Counted from the stretch's first letter, positions 24,986-33,576 are shown. The stretch: 47,309 bases of DNA from an uncultured Collinsella sp. (GCA_902493145.1 CABUOA010000017.1:1-47309); one strand, 5' to 3'. Notes: generated by a model not told the origin, from the sequence alone. Translations and numbers: made by a program.

Positions 24986-25014
24986 TGTGACAAAGGGACA
25001 GTCCCTTTGTCACA
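24986..25014. repeat. 29-bp palindrome, family P1, copy 2
   Basis: Identical to 21030-21058. Ends five bases before the stop of the UvrA-like gene, so it can terminate that transcript. With copy 1 it encloses the low-G+C cassette. Confidence 0.9.
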
Positions 25015-25019
25015 TCCGG

Positions 25020-27512
25020 CTAGAGGTAGCGGCCAGTAATGCTTGCGGAGCAGGCAGCGACATCGCTCGGCGTGCCGGTGCAGACGATTTGTCCGCCTGC
25101 GTCGCCGCCGCCCGAGCCCATGTCGATCACGTAATCGGCATTACGGATAAGGTCGAGGTCGTGCTCGATCACGACGACTGTGGCGCCCTTGGCAACGAGG
25201 CCGTCGAACACACTCAGCAGCACCTGAACATCGAGCGGGTGCAGGCCAATTGTGGGTTCGTCGAACACGAATACGGCATCATCCTGCACGCGGCCCATCT
25301 CGCTCGCGAGCTTAAGACGCTGCGCCTCGCCGCCCGAAAGCGCCGGCGTGGGCTCGCCAAGCGTCAGGTAGCCTAAGCCCAGATCGTGCAAGGTCTGCAG
25401 GCGCGCCTGGACTTTCTTGAGTCCCACCGTGGCGTCGAGGGCCTCGTCCACACTCATGTCCATGAGCTGCGGCAACGTAAGCAGACTGCCGTCCTTGCCC
25501 TCGCGATGGATATGCGAAGCCGCGTCTGCATAACGCGAACCACGACATGCCGGGCAGACGATCTCGACATCAGGCAAAAACTGCACGTCAAGTGATATCG
25601 AGCCCGTGCCATCGCACGTGGGGCAACGCAAAGCGCCAGTGTTGTAGCTAAAGGCACCCGCTTTATATCCTGCCGCCTTGGCCTCGGGCGTACGGGCGAA
25701 GGCGCGGCGCAGCTCATCATGGATGTCGGCATACGTCGCTACCGTCGAGCGCACGTTGGCGCCGATGGGCGTAGCGTCAATCAGATTTGCGCGGGCAATG
25801 CCCTCGGCATCGACCCAACGCACGTGGCTTGGCAGGCGCTCGCCGGCCGCTTGCGCCTTGAGCGCCGGGATGAGCGTCTCGAGCACCAGTGTCGTCTTGC
25901 CCGAACCCGAAACACCCGTCACCGCGACAAGGCGGCCGCGCGGGATATCGACTTCGAGTGGTTTGACGGTATGGATGGCATCGGTCGCCATGCGGATATG
26001 GCCTAGGTCGAACATTTCGTCGTCAGCCACCTGCGGGCGCAGACGCTTGGGGTCCGAGCGCAAGAACGGCGCGATGCGGCTGCCCTGCGATTGTTCGACC
26101 TCGTCTACCGTACCGGCGGCGATTACATGGCCGCCGCCTGCTCCCGCAACGGGGCCCATCTCGACCAGATAGTCGGCTTCTGCCAGCACGCGCGTGTCGT
26201 GGTCGACAACAACCACGGTATTGCCGTCGACCACCAGATCGCGCATCACGCCCACCAAGCCGTCGACATTGGCAGGATGCAAGCCGATCGAAGGCTCGTC
26301 CAGCACATACAGCACGCCCGTCGATCGGTTGCGCACCACGCGGGCAAGCTGTACGCGCTGGCGCTCACCCGTGGAAAGCGTGGCGCCGGCGCGGTCGAGC
26401 GAAAGGTAGTCGAGACCCAGATCGACCAGGCGACGGGCCGTGCTCAAAAACGAATCGCAGATATCCGTCGCCATGGGCTGCATCTCGGTCGGCAAGGATG
26501 CGGGCACTCCGCGCACCCACTCAATCGCCTCGCCCAGCGTCATGGCCGCCGCCTGCGCCAGATTGATACCGCGCACCTGGGGCTGGCGCGCAGCCTCGGA
26601 AAGACGCGTGCCTCTGCAATCGCGGCACGGTCCCTCGCGCAAAAAGCGCGCAACGCGCTTGAGCCCCTTATCGTCCTTAACCTTGGCGAGCGCATTCTCG
26701 ACGGTATAGACGGCGTTGTAATAGGTAAAGTCGAGCGGCGTGGCGCCCTCGCCATTTTTGGGAACGTAGAGAATGTGCTTCTTAACTGCCGGGCCATGGA
26801 ACACGATGTCGCGCTCTTGAGGCGTGAGCTGGTTAAACGGCACGTCGGTACGCACGCCCATCTCGCCGGCCACCTGCTTCATCAGGTCCCACATGAGCGT
26901 GCCCCAGGGAAGCACCGCGCCCTCGTTGATGGTCTTTGACTCGTCGGGCACCAGGCTCGCCTCGTCCACCTCGCGCATGGCGCCGGTGCCGCCGCAGGTA
27001 GAACACGCGCCGCCACTGTTAAAGGCAAGGTCCTCGGCACCCGGCGCATAGAACTCGCGGCCGCATGCGGGGCACGTGAGCGACAGGCCCGCCGCCACGT
27101 TAAGGCTCGGCTCCACACGCGCCCAGCAATGCGGGCACACGTGATGGGCGCAGCGGCTAAAGAGCAGGCGCAGGCTGTTGTTGAGCTCGGTCATGGTACC
27201 AAAGGTCGAACGCACGCCCGGTACGCTGGGGCGCTGATGCAACGCGAGCGCCGCCGGCACGTGCAGCACCTCGTCCACCTGTGCGTGCTCGGCCTGCGTC
27301 AGACGACGGCGGGTATAAGTGCTGAGCGCCTCCAGATAACGACGCGAGCCCTCGGCATACAGAACCCCCAGCGCTAGCGAGCTCTTGCCCGAACCCGACA
27401 CGCCGGCAATACCCACGAGCTTTCCCAGCGGAATATCGATATCGATGTCCTTGAGGTTGTGGACACGCGCGCCGCGTACCTCAATAGCGCTTGGTTGTTG
27501 CGACACCGTCAT
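25020..27512 (-). CDS. UvrA-like ABC ATPase (short paralogue)
   Basis: 830 residues, shorter than canonical UvrA (~940). Two ABC modules: GVSGSGKSSLAL with STGERQRVQLAR, and GVSGSGKTTLVL with LSGGEAQRLKLA. Zinc-type modules CPHCW...CPAC and CPTCDGTG...CPACRGSR are present. The missing length lies in the first half, where canonical UvrA carries its UvrB-binding and insertion domains. Such class II UvrAs are linked to drug or DNA-adduct tolerance rather than the core repair complex. Start at 27512 with GGAAG upstream. It lies between two P1 palindromes. Confidence 0.85.
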   Translation of the reverse strand: MTVSQQPSAIEVRGARVHNLKDIDIDIPLGKLVGIAGVSGSGKSSLALGVLYAEGSRRYLEALSTYTRRRLTQAEHAQVDEVLHVPAALALHQRPSVPGVRSTFGTMTELNNSLRLLFSRCAHHVCPHCWARVEPSLNVAAGLSLTCPACGREFYAPGAEDLAFNSGGACSTCGGTGAMREVDEASLVPDESKTINEGAVLPWGTLMWDLMKQVAGEMGVRTDVPFNQLTPQERDIVFHGPAVKKHILYVPKNGEGATPLDFTYYNAVYTVENALAKVKDDKGLKRVARFLREGPCRDCRGTRLSEAARQPQVRGINLAQAAAMTLGEAIEWVRGVPASLPTEMQPMATDICDSFLSTARRLVDLGLDYLSLDRAGATLSTGERQRVQLARVVRNRSTGVLYVLDEPSIGLHPANVDGLVGVMRDLVVDGNTVVVVDHDTRVLAEADYLVEMGPVAGAGGGHVIAAGTVDEVEQSQGSRIAPFLRSDPKRLRPQVADDEMFDLGHIRMATDAIHTVKPLEVDIPRGRLVAVTGVSGSGKTTLVLETLIPALKAQAAGERLPSHVRWVDAEGIARANLIDATPIGANVRSTVATYADIHDELRRAFARTPEAKAAGYKAGAFSYNTGALRCPTCDGTGSISLDVQFLPDVEIVCPACRGSRYADAASHIHREGKDGSLLTLPQLMDMSVDEALDATVGLKKVQARLQTLHDLGLGYLTLGEPTPALSGGEAQRLKLASEMGRVQDDAVFVFDEPTIGLHPLDVQVLLSVFDGLVAKGATVVVIEHDLDLIRNADYVIDMGSGGGDAGGQIVCTGTPSDVAACSASITGRYL

Positions 27513-27535
27513 CGCTTCCTTTCCTGTTGATCGAA

Positions 27536-27564
27536 TGTGACAAAGGGACAGTCCCTTTGTCACA
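27536..27564. repeat. 29-bp palindrome, family P1, copy 3
   Basis: Identical to 21030-21058. It directly abuts the TGA (27565-27567) of the AAA+ ATPase gene. Confidence 0.9.
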
Positions 27565-28683
27565 TCACTCGTGCCATAAAATACGATCGCGAATGTACGC
27601 ACCCAGCATGGGCACGGTAAACCGGACGAGGCCGTATCCGGCAGCCTCGATGACGCGCTCGCGAATCAGGCTTGCGCGATATTTACTCGCCCAGCTCTGG
27701 GTACGGTCGCAGCGCTCAATGATATCCGCCGTGCGCGTCGGCTTGTCCTCGTCAACCGCCATAGCCTCGATAAAGAGGCGCTGAGGGCTGCGCAGACCGT
27801 AATACAGAGGTGCGTCAACCGCTTCGTAGAACTCGGAGACGGCATCCGCATGGCCATTCTCGACATCGCGCCTTTCGATGACCTGCGAGCCACGCCGGAC
27901 AGCAGACCGCCACATGTAATAGCCCACCAGCTGAACCATATAGGGATGCCCCATGCTCTTGCGCGCCGCAAGGTCCGCCGTCTCCGCGTCAACGTAAAGA
28001 CCAGCGTCTTTGACCGTCTGGATATACGAATCGCGCACTTTGGGCAAAGATATTGCCCCCAACGTACGCTGCTGGGCACGCCGCAAAAACGTCACGCTCG
28101 GCTCTTCGAGCAGATCGTCAACCATACTGGGCAAGCCGGCGAACGCCAGCGCAAGACCGCGCTGGTCGCTATCGGGCAAGCCCGTGGCATCCTGGTCTCC
28201 GAGCACCTGCTGATAGAGGACGGCAAGAGCCGCCAGTTCCTCGATAGACACCGATTGTGCCTCGTCAATCGCAAACAAGACGCCCTTGCCCGGACCGAGC
28301 TTCTTGAGACGCTCGTTGACCAGCCCTCGCAATGTCTCGCCTTTTGCCCGCGCCGCCTCGACCGACATCCGGCCAAACGACGGCCCAAACTCCATTGACG
28401 TCACAACGGGTTTATTCGAGCGAAGCGCGTCGGCCAAGCGGTCGCACAAACCAAGCGAAGCGGAATCGGAGACAACCGCCCATCCGCGCTCGCTGGCTAG
28501 ACGTTGCAGCTCCCGCAGGAGAACCGTTTTGCCACAGCCGCGGTTTCCCGTAATGAGCATGAGCCTGCCCGGCGCTCCGGCGCCGTTGTCGAGCCCTTCC
28601 TCAAAATCTTCGATGACCGACTCGCGACCGATGAGTATCGGAGGCCGCTTACCAGCTGTGGGCTTAAAGGGATTTGGATTCAT
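27565..28683 (-). CDS. AAA+ ATPase, ORC/Cdc6-like architecture
   Basis: 372 residues. Walker A is GNRGCGKT (46-53) and Walker B VLFAIDEAQ (135-143), followed by a sensor-type region GLALAFAGLP. The last ~90 residues look like a winged helix (LRSPQRLFIEAMA ... SLIRERVIEAAG ... VRFTVPMLGAYI). Similar stand-alone ATPases occur in many gut actinobacteria and mobile elements; some are NTPase switches of defence or regulatory systems. GGAGG precedes the ATG. Three 10-bp repeats lie just upstream, and P1 palindromes bound it on both sides. Function not known. Confidence 0.75.
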   Translation of the reverse strand: MNPNPFKPTAGKRPPILIGRESVIEDFEEGLDNGAGAPGRLMLITGNRGCGKTVLLRELQRLASERGWAVVSDSASLGLCDRLADALRSNKPVVTSMEFGPSFGRMSVEAARAKGETLRGLVNERLKKLGPGKGVLFAIDEAQSVSIEELAALAVLYQQVLGDQDATGLPDSDQRGLALAFAGLPSMVDDLLEEPSVTFLRRAQQRTLGAISLPKVRDSYIQTVKDAGLYVDAETADLAARKSMGHPYMVQLVGYYMWRSAVRRGSQVIERRDVENGHADAVSEFYEAVDAPLYYGLRSPQRLFIEAMAVDEDKPTRTADIIERCDRTQSWASKYRASLIRERVIEAAGYGLVRFTVPMLGAYIRDRILWHE

Positions 28684-28717
28684 ATCGGCCTCCTCGGATT
28701 GGCAAACACTGGTAATA

Positions 28718-28747
28718 GTTATACCAACTTGTACCGAGTTACACCAA
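28718..28747 (-). promoter_or_regulatory. Three tandem 10-bp direct repeats upstream of the AAA+ ATPase gene
   Basis: On the minus strand: TTGGTGTAAC, TCGGTACAAG, TTGGTATAAC, end to end with 10-bp period, then TATTACCAG. One helical turn per unit puts all copies on the same DNA face. They lie 35-64 bp before the start at 28683 and look like an operator for cooperative binding. Confidence 0.55.
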
Positions 28748-28755
28748 TTGCATAC

Positions 28756-28778
28756 GACAAAGGAACTGTCCCTTTGTC
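28756..28778. repeat. Palindrome family P1, decayed copy 4
   Basis: GACAAAGG ... CCCTTTGTC; the inner GGGACAGTCCC has become GGAACTGTCCC. The right arm (on the minus strand GTGACAAAGG) contains the TGA stop of the translational GTPase gene. Confidence 0.75.
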
Positions 28779-30780
28779 ACCTGTGGCCGAAAAACTCGGC
28801 GTCTGCTGCTCGCCAGGGGCGGAAGGTGGTGGGATCGATCTTTACGTGCGCCGCGGCGGGTACGTCGTACCATTTGACCGTGTAACCGGCGCCGTGAGAG
28901 CAAAAGACCGAGTCGGGCGTGTTGGGCAGATCGGCCTCGGGCTCATAGGCGGCCACCTCGATTACGCGCTCCGCATCATGGCAAGCCGCATAACCGGCGA
29001 ACTCCAGGTACAGATGCCCGCGACCGCCCGTGTAGGCAGCCACCTCCAGCGCATAATCCTGCACCTCGGATGCCGGCACGCGACCCACAAGCTTCGCCCG
29101 GTCTCCCGCCATCGTCGGCGGCTCGTACTCGGCACTCATGCGCGTGGCATCCGAGAGCGCCCGGCCCACGCACTCCCCCGGCACCTCGAGCTCAAAGCGA
29201 TACCACGGCTCCAACAGTACCGCCGCGCCGGCCTCGCGCGTCTGCATCAAACCCTGGCGAATCGCGCGGTACGTGGCCTGGCGAAAATCGCCGCCCTCGG
29301 TGTGTTTGGCATGCGCGCGGCCGCCCGTGAGCGTAATGCGCACATCGGTGATGGGCGAGCCCGTCAACACGCCCAGGTGGTCGCGCTCCATGGCATTGGT
29401 GAGCGCCAAACGCTGCCAGTTAAGATCGAGCTCATCGGTCGAGGTCACGGTGCCAAATTGCACGCCCGAGCCTGCCGGTAACGGCTCCAGGCGCAGGTGC
29501 ACCTCGGCATAGTGGCGCAGCGGCTCAAAGTGGCCCACGCCCTCGACCGACTGCGAGATAGTCTCCTTATAGAGAATGCCGCCGGGCTCAAACTCGACCG
29601 CAAGGCCAAAGCGATCGGCCAACACCCGTTGCACGACCTCGAGCTGCACGGCGCCCATCAACTGCAAATGAATCTGCTCAAGATGCGTATTCCAGCTTAC
29701 GCCGAGCATGGGGTCTTCGTCCGCTAACTCAGTCAGTGCTTTGAACACCGCGTGGACATCGTGTTCGCCCGGAAGCACCGTATAGGTGAGGACCGGCGCA
29801 ATGACGGGCGCATCGCCCGCGGGCTCCGCGCCCAAGGCGTCCCCCGGGCGAACGTGCGCAAGACCCGTCACGGCGCAGATGCCGCCAGCAGCAACCTCTT
29901 GGGCAAGCTCATACTTCTCGCCGTTATAGATGCGTACCTGATCGACCTTCTGCTCCCATGCCTCGGCACCGAAACGTCCGTCAATCATCTGTTTGGCATG
30001 CAGCGTGCCGCCGGTCACTTTAACCCAAGCCAAGCGCTCGCCACGATCCCCGCGGCTGACACGATAGACGCGCGCAGCAAACTCCGGGAGCCACGCCTGT
30101 TCACGCATCAGCGCGCATATGCCATCCAGCAGCTCGTCAACGCCTTGGTCCTTGAGCGCCGAGCCGGCAAAGCAGGGAAAGAGCTTGCGCTCGGCAACCA
30201 TGCGCGACAGCGTTGCAACAGAAAGCTCGCCCGCCTCAAGAAACTCCTCGAGCGCCGCCTCGTCCAACGCAGCAGCGTCCTCCTGAACGGCGCCGCCCGC
30301 CAGCAGTTCGCTGGCATCCAGGCAGCCCTCGGAAAGACGTTGCCCAAGTTGTGCCAGCAAAACCTCGCGGCCGGGATTCTCCAAATCGATTTTGTTGATA
30401 TAGATGAACGTCGGAATGTCATAGCGCGCAAGCAGACGCCACAGGGTTTCGGTGTGTCCCTGCACGCCATCGTTGGCGCCCACCACCAGAATCGCGTAGT
30501 CCAGGGCACGCAGCGTGCGCTCCGCCTCGGCAGAAAAATCGACATGGCCGGGAGCGTCCACGAGCATAACGTGGGTTTCGCCGTGGTCGAGCACAGCCTG
30601 CGACGAGAAGATCGTGATACCGCGCTCACGCTCGATCGCGTCAGTGTCCAGATGCGAATCGCCATCGTCCACGCGGCCGCGCTTGCGAATGCGACCCGCG
30701 TTGAACAGCATGGCCTCGGCCAACGTGGTCTTGCCGGCATCGACATGCGCCAAGATTCCAACGACCACTTGCTTCGACAT
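28777..30780 (-). CDS. EF-G-like translational GTPase, TetM-type ribosomal protection family
   Basis: 667 residues. GTPase motifs: AHVDAGKT (~residues 10-17), RGITI, DAPGHVDF and NKIDL. Domain II follows, and EF-G-like domains III-V extend to the end. Length and the split at LLAGG...DEAALEEFLEAGELS fit the TetM/Tet(W) group rather than EF-G proper. Such proteins free ribosomes from tetracycline, but chromosomal homologues of this kind may have other roles. Start at 30780 because GAGGAGA lies upstream. The stop codon lies in a P1 palindrome. Confidence 0.82.
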   Translation of the reverse strand: MSKQVVVGILAHVDAGKTTLAEAMLFNAGRIRKRGRVDDGDSHLDTDAIERERGITIFSSQAVLDHGETHVMLVDAPGHVDFSAEAERTLRALDYAILVVGANDGVQGHTETLWRLLARYDIPTFIYINKIDLENPGREVLLAQLGQRLSEGCLDASELLAGGAVQEDAAALDEAALEEFLEAGELSVATLSRMVAERKLFPCFAGSALKDQGVDELLDGICALMREQAWLPEFAARVYRVSRGDRGERLAWVKVTGGTLHAKQMIDGRFGAEAWEQKVDQVRIYNGEKYELAQEVAAGGICAVTGLAHVRPGDALGAEPAGDAPVIAPVLTYTVLPGEHDVHAVFKALTELADEDPMLGVSWNTHLEQIHLQLMGAVQLEVVQRVLADRFGLAVEFEPGGILYKETISQSVEGVGHFEPLRHYAEVHLRLEPLPAGSGVQFGTVTSTDELDLNWQRLALTNAMERDHLGVLTGSPITDVRITLTGGRAHAKHTEGGDFRQATYRAIRQGLMQTREAGAAVLLEPWYRFELEVPGECVGRALSDATRMSAEYEPPTMAGDRAKLVGRVPASEVQDYALEVAAYTGGRGHLYLEFAGYAACHDAERVIEVAAYEPEADLPNTPDSVFCSHGAGYTVKWYDVPAAAHVKIDPTTFRPWRAADAEFFGHR

Positions 30781-31085
30781 GGCTCTCCTCTTATTACAAG
30801 CCCATCGCACGCGGCAACGGGCGTTCACGCTCCACACTGGATGATACAATTTACGGGCCGGCGGGCGAAGCGGGCCCTATCCCCCGACCGAGCTCATCGC
30901 CCTGCGTTGCCGCGCGGCGATTTTCGTAGGTTCGCGCCTTGCGAAAGCCGGCACCTCCCCTTTTTGTCTGCCGGGCTCATCTGGAACGGCAGCGACGCGA
31001 GCCCCACAACAACGCGTTTTGCCAAAAATGGCCCCACCCGGGGCCATTTTTCATTCGAATTAAGGACTGGTACGCGCCCCCGCTC
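30781..31085. other. Intergenic region upstream of the translational GTPase gene
   Basis: 305 bp without a gene. Holds the bidirectional hairpin at 31024-31051 and a possible minus-strand -10 (TATCAT, 30840-30845) 60 nt before the GTPase start. Nothing like a tetracycline-type leader peptide or attenuator was seen. Confidence 0.4.
31024..31051. terminator. Strong bidirectional terminator
   Basis: AAAAATGGCCCC and GGGGCCATTTTT with a 4-nt loop: a perfect 12-bp stem with A- and T-runs. It lies 35 bp after the stop of the GNAT gene on the minus strand. Confidence 0.9.
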
Positions 31086-31577
31086 TTACGCCTCGCGCAG
31101 CCAGTCGAACGCAACACGCGGCGTGCCGTCCGACACATGGATAATGCCGACACGCTCGAATCCCGCCTTGATGCTCGCACGCTGCATGGGCAGATTGTCC
31201 TGATGCGTGTCGATGCGCAGGTGATCGGCACGCTCTTTGGCAAAGGCAAACATCGCAGCCGCGATACCGTGCACGGTGCCGTCGGATGCTACACGGTGCA
31301 GCACGGCGTACGGAGTGTCGCTGCGCCACCGACCGTCCTCAATTACGTCATAGCACTCGTCCGGACCCGGTAAAAAGGCAAACGTCGCTACCACGTGACC
31401 GTCAACTTCGCACACATAGCTGCCACCAGCGGCGATATCGGCAGCCAGCTGCTCGGCCGAAGGCGTGCCCTCGGGCCACTGCGTGGCGTTGCCATGCGCG
31501 CGCATAAAAGCGCGGGCCGCGTCATAGATAGCCATGACGGCGGGAATGTCGGTATCGAGGGTTTTTCTGATCATCAC
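31086..31577 (-). CDS. GNAT-family N-acetyltransferase
   Basis: 163 residues. Opens MMIRKTLDTDIPAVMAIYD, has a central VCEVDGHVVATFAF strand pair, then acetyl-CoA-contact region VHGIAAAMFAFAKERAD (a variant of the R/QxxGxG/A loop) and NLPMQRASIKAGFERVG near the end, all typical of GNAT. Acceptor unknown. GAGGT precedes the ATG at 31577; a second ATG follows directly. Divergent from the zinc-ribbon gene, with an inverted repeat between them. Confidence 0.8.
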   Translation of the reverse strand: MMIRKTLDTDIPAVMAIYDAARAFMRAHGNATQWPEGTPSAEQLAADIAAGGSYVCEVDGHVVATFAFLPGPDECYDVIEDGRWRSDTPYAVLHRVASDGTVHGIAAAMFAFAKERADHLRIDTHQDNLPMQRASIKAGFERVGIIHVSDGTPRVAFDWLREA

Positions 31578-31596
31578 GCGGCGACCTCACGTTTAT

Positions 31597-31626
31597 TGGT
31601 ATCACTTTGATTGAGCAATGATACCA
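31597..31626. promoter_or_regulatory. Inverted repeat in the divergent GNAT / zinc-ribbon promoter region
   Basis: TGGTATCA (31597-31604) and TGATACCA (31619-31626), perfect 8-bp arms 14 bp apart. Candidate operator shared by both genes. The half-site resembles the GGTATAAC units near 28720. Confidence 0.5.
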
Positions 31627-31651
31627 GCGTTTGAAGAGGGGCGCGAAGCAG

Positions 31652-31948
31652 ATGGGGAGCAAAAAGCGAGCCGCCTGGTCAAAGGCAAAGAGCGAGTTTT
31701 TGGGCGCTGCCACCGGCGGCGATATGAGCGATCTGTTTGCGCGCGAAGACGAGCGCCGCGACGCACTAGACGCCGAGCGCGATGAAGCCTGGCGCTACAA
31801 GTCGTGCGAACGCAAAAACCGTTACGACACGCGCGCCGAAGCCGAGGCAGTTATGGCCGACTGCGAAAACCGCGGGAGACGTGGTTTGGCCTGCTACAAA
31901 TGCGAATACTGCGGCGGATGGCATCTGACGTCGCACCCCTGGAAATAG
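31652..31948 (+). CDS. Small zinc-ribbon-like protein
   Basis: 98 residues. A charged N-terminal half (EDERRDALDAERDEAWR) is followed by Cys52, Cys71 and the cluster CYKCEYCGGWHLTS (Cys81, 84, 87 and His91), which should bind one zinc ion. The CGGWH(L/I)T ending is frequent in small actinobacterial and phage zinc-ribbon proteins; function unknown. ATG at 31652 chosen with AGAGGGG upstream; a TTG 21 bases earlier is possible. Confidence 0.68.
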   Translation: MGSKKRAAWSKAKSEFLGAATGGDMSDLFAREDERRDALDAERDEAWRYKSCERKNRYDTRAEAEAVMADCENRGRRGLACYKCEYCGGWHLTSHPWK

Positions 31949-31996
31949 ACCCCGCATCGGCACGGCGCTGGCGAAGCGCCGGCCATCGCACGCAAG

Positions 31997-32701
31997 CTAC
32001 GGGCGCGGCGGCACCAAAACATCGTAGCGAACGGCCTTGCCCGCAAGCTGATAGCTCGGCTTAACGCCGGCAAGCAGCGGCCCCTTCACCGGCCGCTTGA
32101 TAACGACCTTACGCGGGTGCACCGCAAGCGCGGCTTCGACCAGCGTCTCCTCATCGGCACACGGCTGTTCCAGATGATGCAAGAGTTGGAACTTCTTTTT
32201 CACCGCCGCGCTCTTGGTGCGCCCGGGAAACATGGGGTCCAGATATACCGCGTCAGGAGCGGTGAGCTCGCCCTGCCCGATCAGCTCAGCTACATGGCGA
32301 AGGCCGGCGATGCTGTCCTCGCCGGCATGCAAGCGCATTCGTGCCACGGCCGTCGCAAGCGCCGGATCATCTGTCGCGCGATCCAAGGCATCCTTGAGAA
32401 GCGCCGCGATCACGCAATCCTGTTCATACAGATCGACGGTAAAGCCCGCGGCCGCCAGCAGCAGCGAGTCCTCGCCAAAGCCTGCTGTGGCATCAATCGC
32501 CCATGGTTGTTCGATGCCTTTTGTGCGCGCAGCCTTTACCAACAGCTCTTGCTGCAGACGACCCTGCTTGAGCCGTGGAAGCATGCGGCCAAAATCGGCA
32601 CGCAACCCCATCGTGCCGTCGGTGAGCGTAAGGCCCTCGGACGTCCGCACGAGCTCGAGCCCAGCAGCCCGAGCAACAGAAAAGGGATCGACGACGCCCA
32701 T
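31997..32701 (-). CDS. rsmJ: 16S rRNA (guanine(1516)-N2)-methyltransferase
   Basis: 234 residues. SAM motif I is IDATAGFGEDSLLLAAAG; the catalytic region reads YLDPMFPGRTKSAAVKKKF, the signature of RsmJ, with KRPVKGPLL near the end. Acts on the small-subunit rRNA. Start at 32701 because AAGGAG lies at correct distance; a GTG two codons earlier is possible. The gene follows a 47-codon membrane-protein gene by 63 bp on the same strand. Confidence 0.88.
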   Translation of the reverse strand: MGVVDPFSVARAAGLELVRTSEGLTLTDGTMGLRADFGRMLPRLKQGRLQQELLVKAARTKGIEQPWAIDATAGFGEDSLLLAAAGFTVDLYEQDCVIAALLKDALDRATDDPALATAVARMRLHAGEDSIAGLRHVAELIGQGELTAPDAVYLDPMFPGRTKSAAVKKKFQLLHHLEQPCADEETLVEAALAVHPRKVVIKRPVKGPLLAGVKPSYQLAGKAVRYDVLVPPRP

Positions 32702-32764
32702 GGACACTCCTTAGCAAACAAAACGAATACATGGGCGCCATTCATGTCGGCACCCAACCGTCCG

Positions 32765-32908
32765 TTATTGTCCCACATGCGACATGGTCCACAGCATCCC
32801 AATGCAAAGCACCGCCATCAATACCGTGCACACGGCAGCGATCACAGAATCACCCATGCGCCTTCCCAACGACCGCGGTTCACGCACTTGCTCCGGTCCG
32901 TACATCAT
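32765..32908 (-). CDS. 47-residue single-span membrane protein
   Basis: Continuous frame from the ATG at 32906-32908 to TAA at 32765-32767. A short basic head (REPRSLGRRMG) is followed by a hydrophobic helix DSVIAAVCTVLMAVLCIGML, so it should insert in the membrane. AGGAGGAG lies directly upstream, one of the best ribosome sites in the window. Two ATGs in tandem begin the frame; the second is possible. Lies ahead of rsmJ on the same strand. Function unknown. Confidence 0.7.
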   Translation of the reverse strand: MMYGPEQVREPRSLGRRMGDSVIAAVCTVLMAVLCIGMLWTMSHVGQ

Positions 32909-33062
32909 GGCTCCTCCTTAGACTCACTTCTTATCACGGCCTTATCATCGCAGCGCCGCACATGAGCTGCCATCGATTTGACTTACAGCTGGCTTTCCTT
33001 TTTGAAAGATTGCCCTGCGCAGGCGAAAAGCGCTTTCTAACACACACGCCGTCACGTTGAAC

Positions 33063-33068
33063 TACAAT
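33063..33068 (+). promoter_or_regulatory. Candidate -10 box TACAAT for the four-helix membrane-protein gene
   Basis: TACAAT 69 nt upstream of the ATG at 33137. No clear -35. Confidence 0.35.
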
Positions 33069-33136
33069 GTGCTTCACGATATGTGCAGCATATGGGACGC
33101 GCCAGACTGGCAGCGCCCGAATCGAAAGGACTACCT

Positions 33137-33538
33137 ATGAGCGCCGCGCGCAAGACACTCAAAATCCTTGCCCTCATCTATTTTGTTTTGGGCATCGCCA
33201 GCCTCGTCATCGGTATCGCCGGCATCGCGACCGGCAAATTTGAATCCGTCTACGGATCGAACGCCATGCTCGCTGCTGTCGTTGTGATTATCAAAGGACT
33301 TGTTGACCTTGCGGCAGGCGTCGCCGGCATCAAGGGCGCCAACAAGCCCTCGCAGGTGGATGGCGCGTTTAAGCTCGGCATCGTTGCCGCAATCGCCACG
33401 ATTGCGCAGGCCGTGCTCACGCTTCCCGCACTCGGCGGCAGCGCCGTCAATATCGGCGCCTTTGTCATCGTGGTGTACGACCTGTTCTTTGTTCAGCAGG
33501 CGCACGCCGTCAAGGCCGAGAACAAGGACCGCCTGTAA
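33137..33538 (+). CDS. Four-helix integral membrane protein of unknown function
   Basis: 133 residues, almost wholly hydrophobic, with four likely membrane spans (~residues 8-30, 44-66, 77-96 and 103-122) and a charged C-terminus VKAENKDRL. No known motif. The ATG at 33137 follows AAAGGA. It stands alone, with a good terminator at 33577-33612. Small proteins of this kind are common in Collinsella-like genomes, but I know no function. Confidence 0.7.
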   Translation: MSAARKTLKILALIYFVLGIASLVIGIAGIATGKFESVYGSNAMLAAVVVIIKGLVDLAAGVAGIKGANKPSQVDGAFKLGIVAAIATIAQAVLTLPALGGSAVNIGAFVIVVYDLFFVQQAHAVKAENKDRL

Positions 33539-33576
33539 GCGCTCGCTTCTCATAGCCTCTGCAGCCAAGCAACTAA

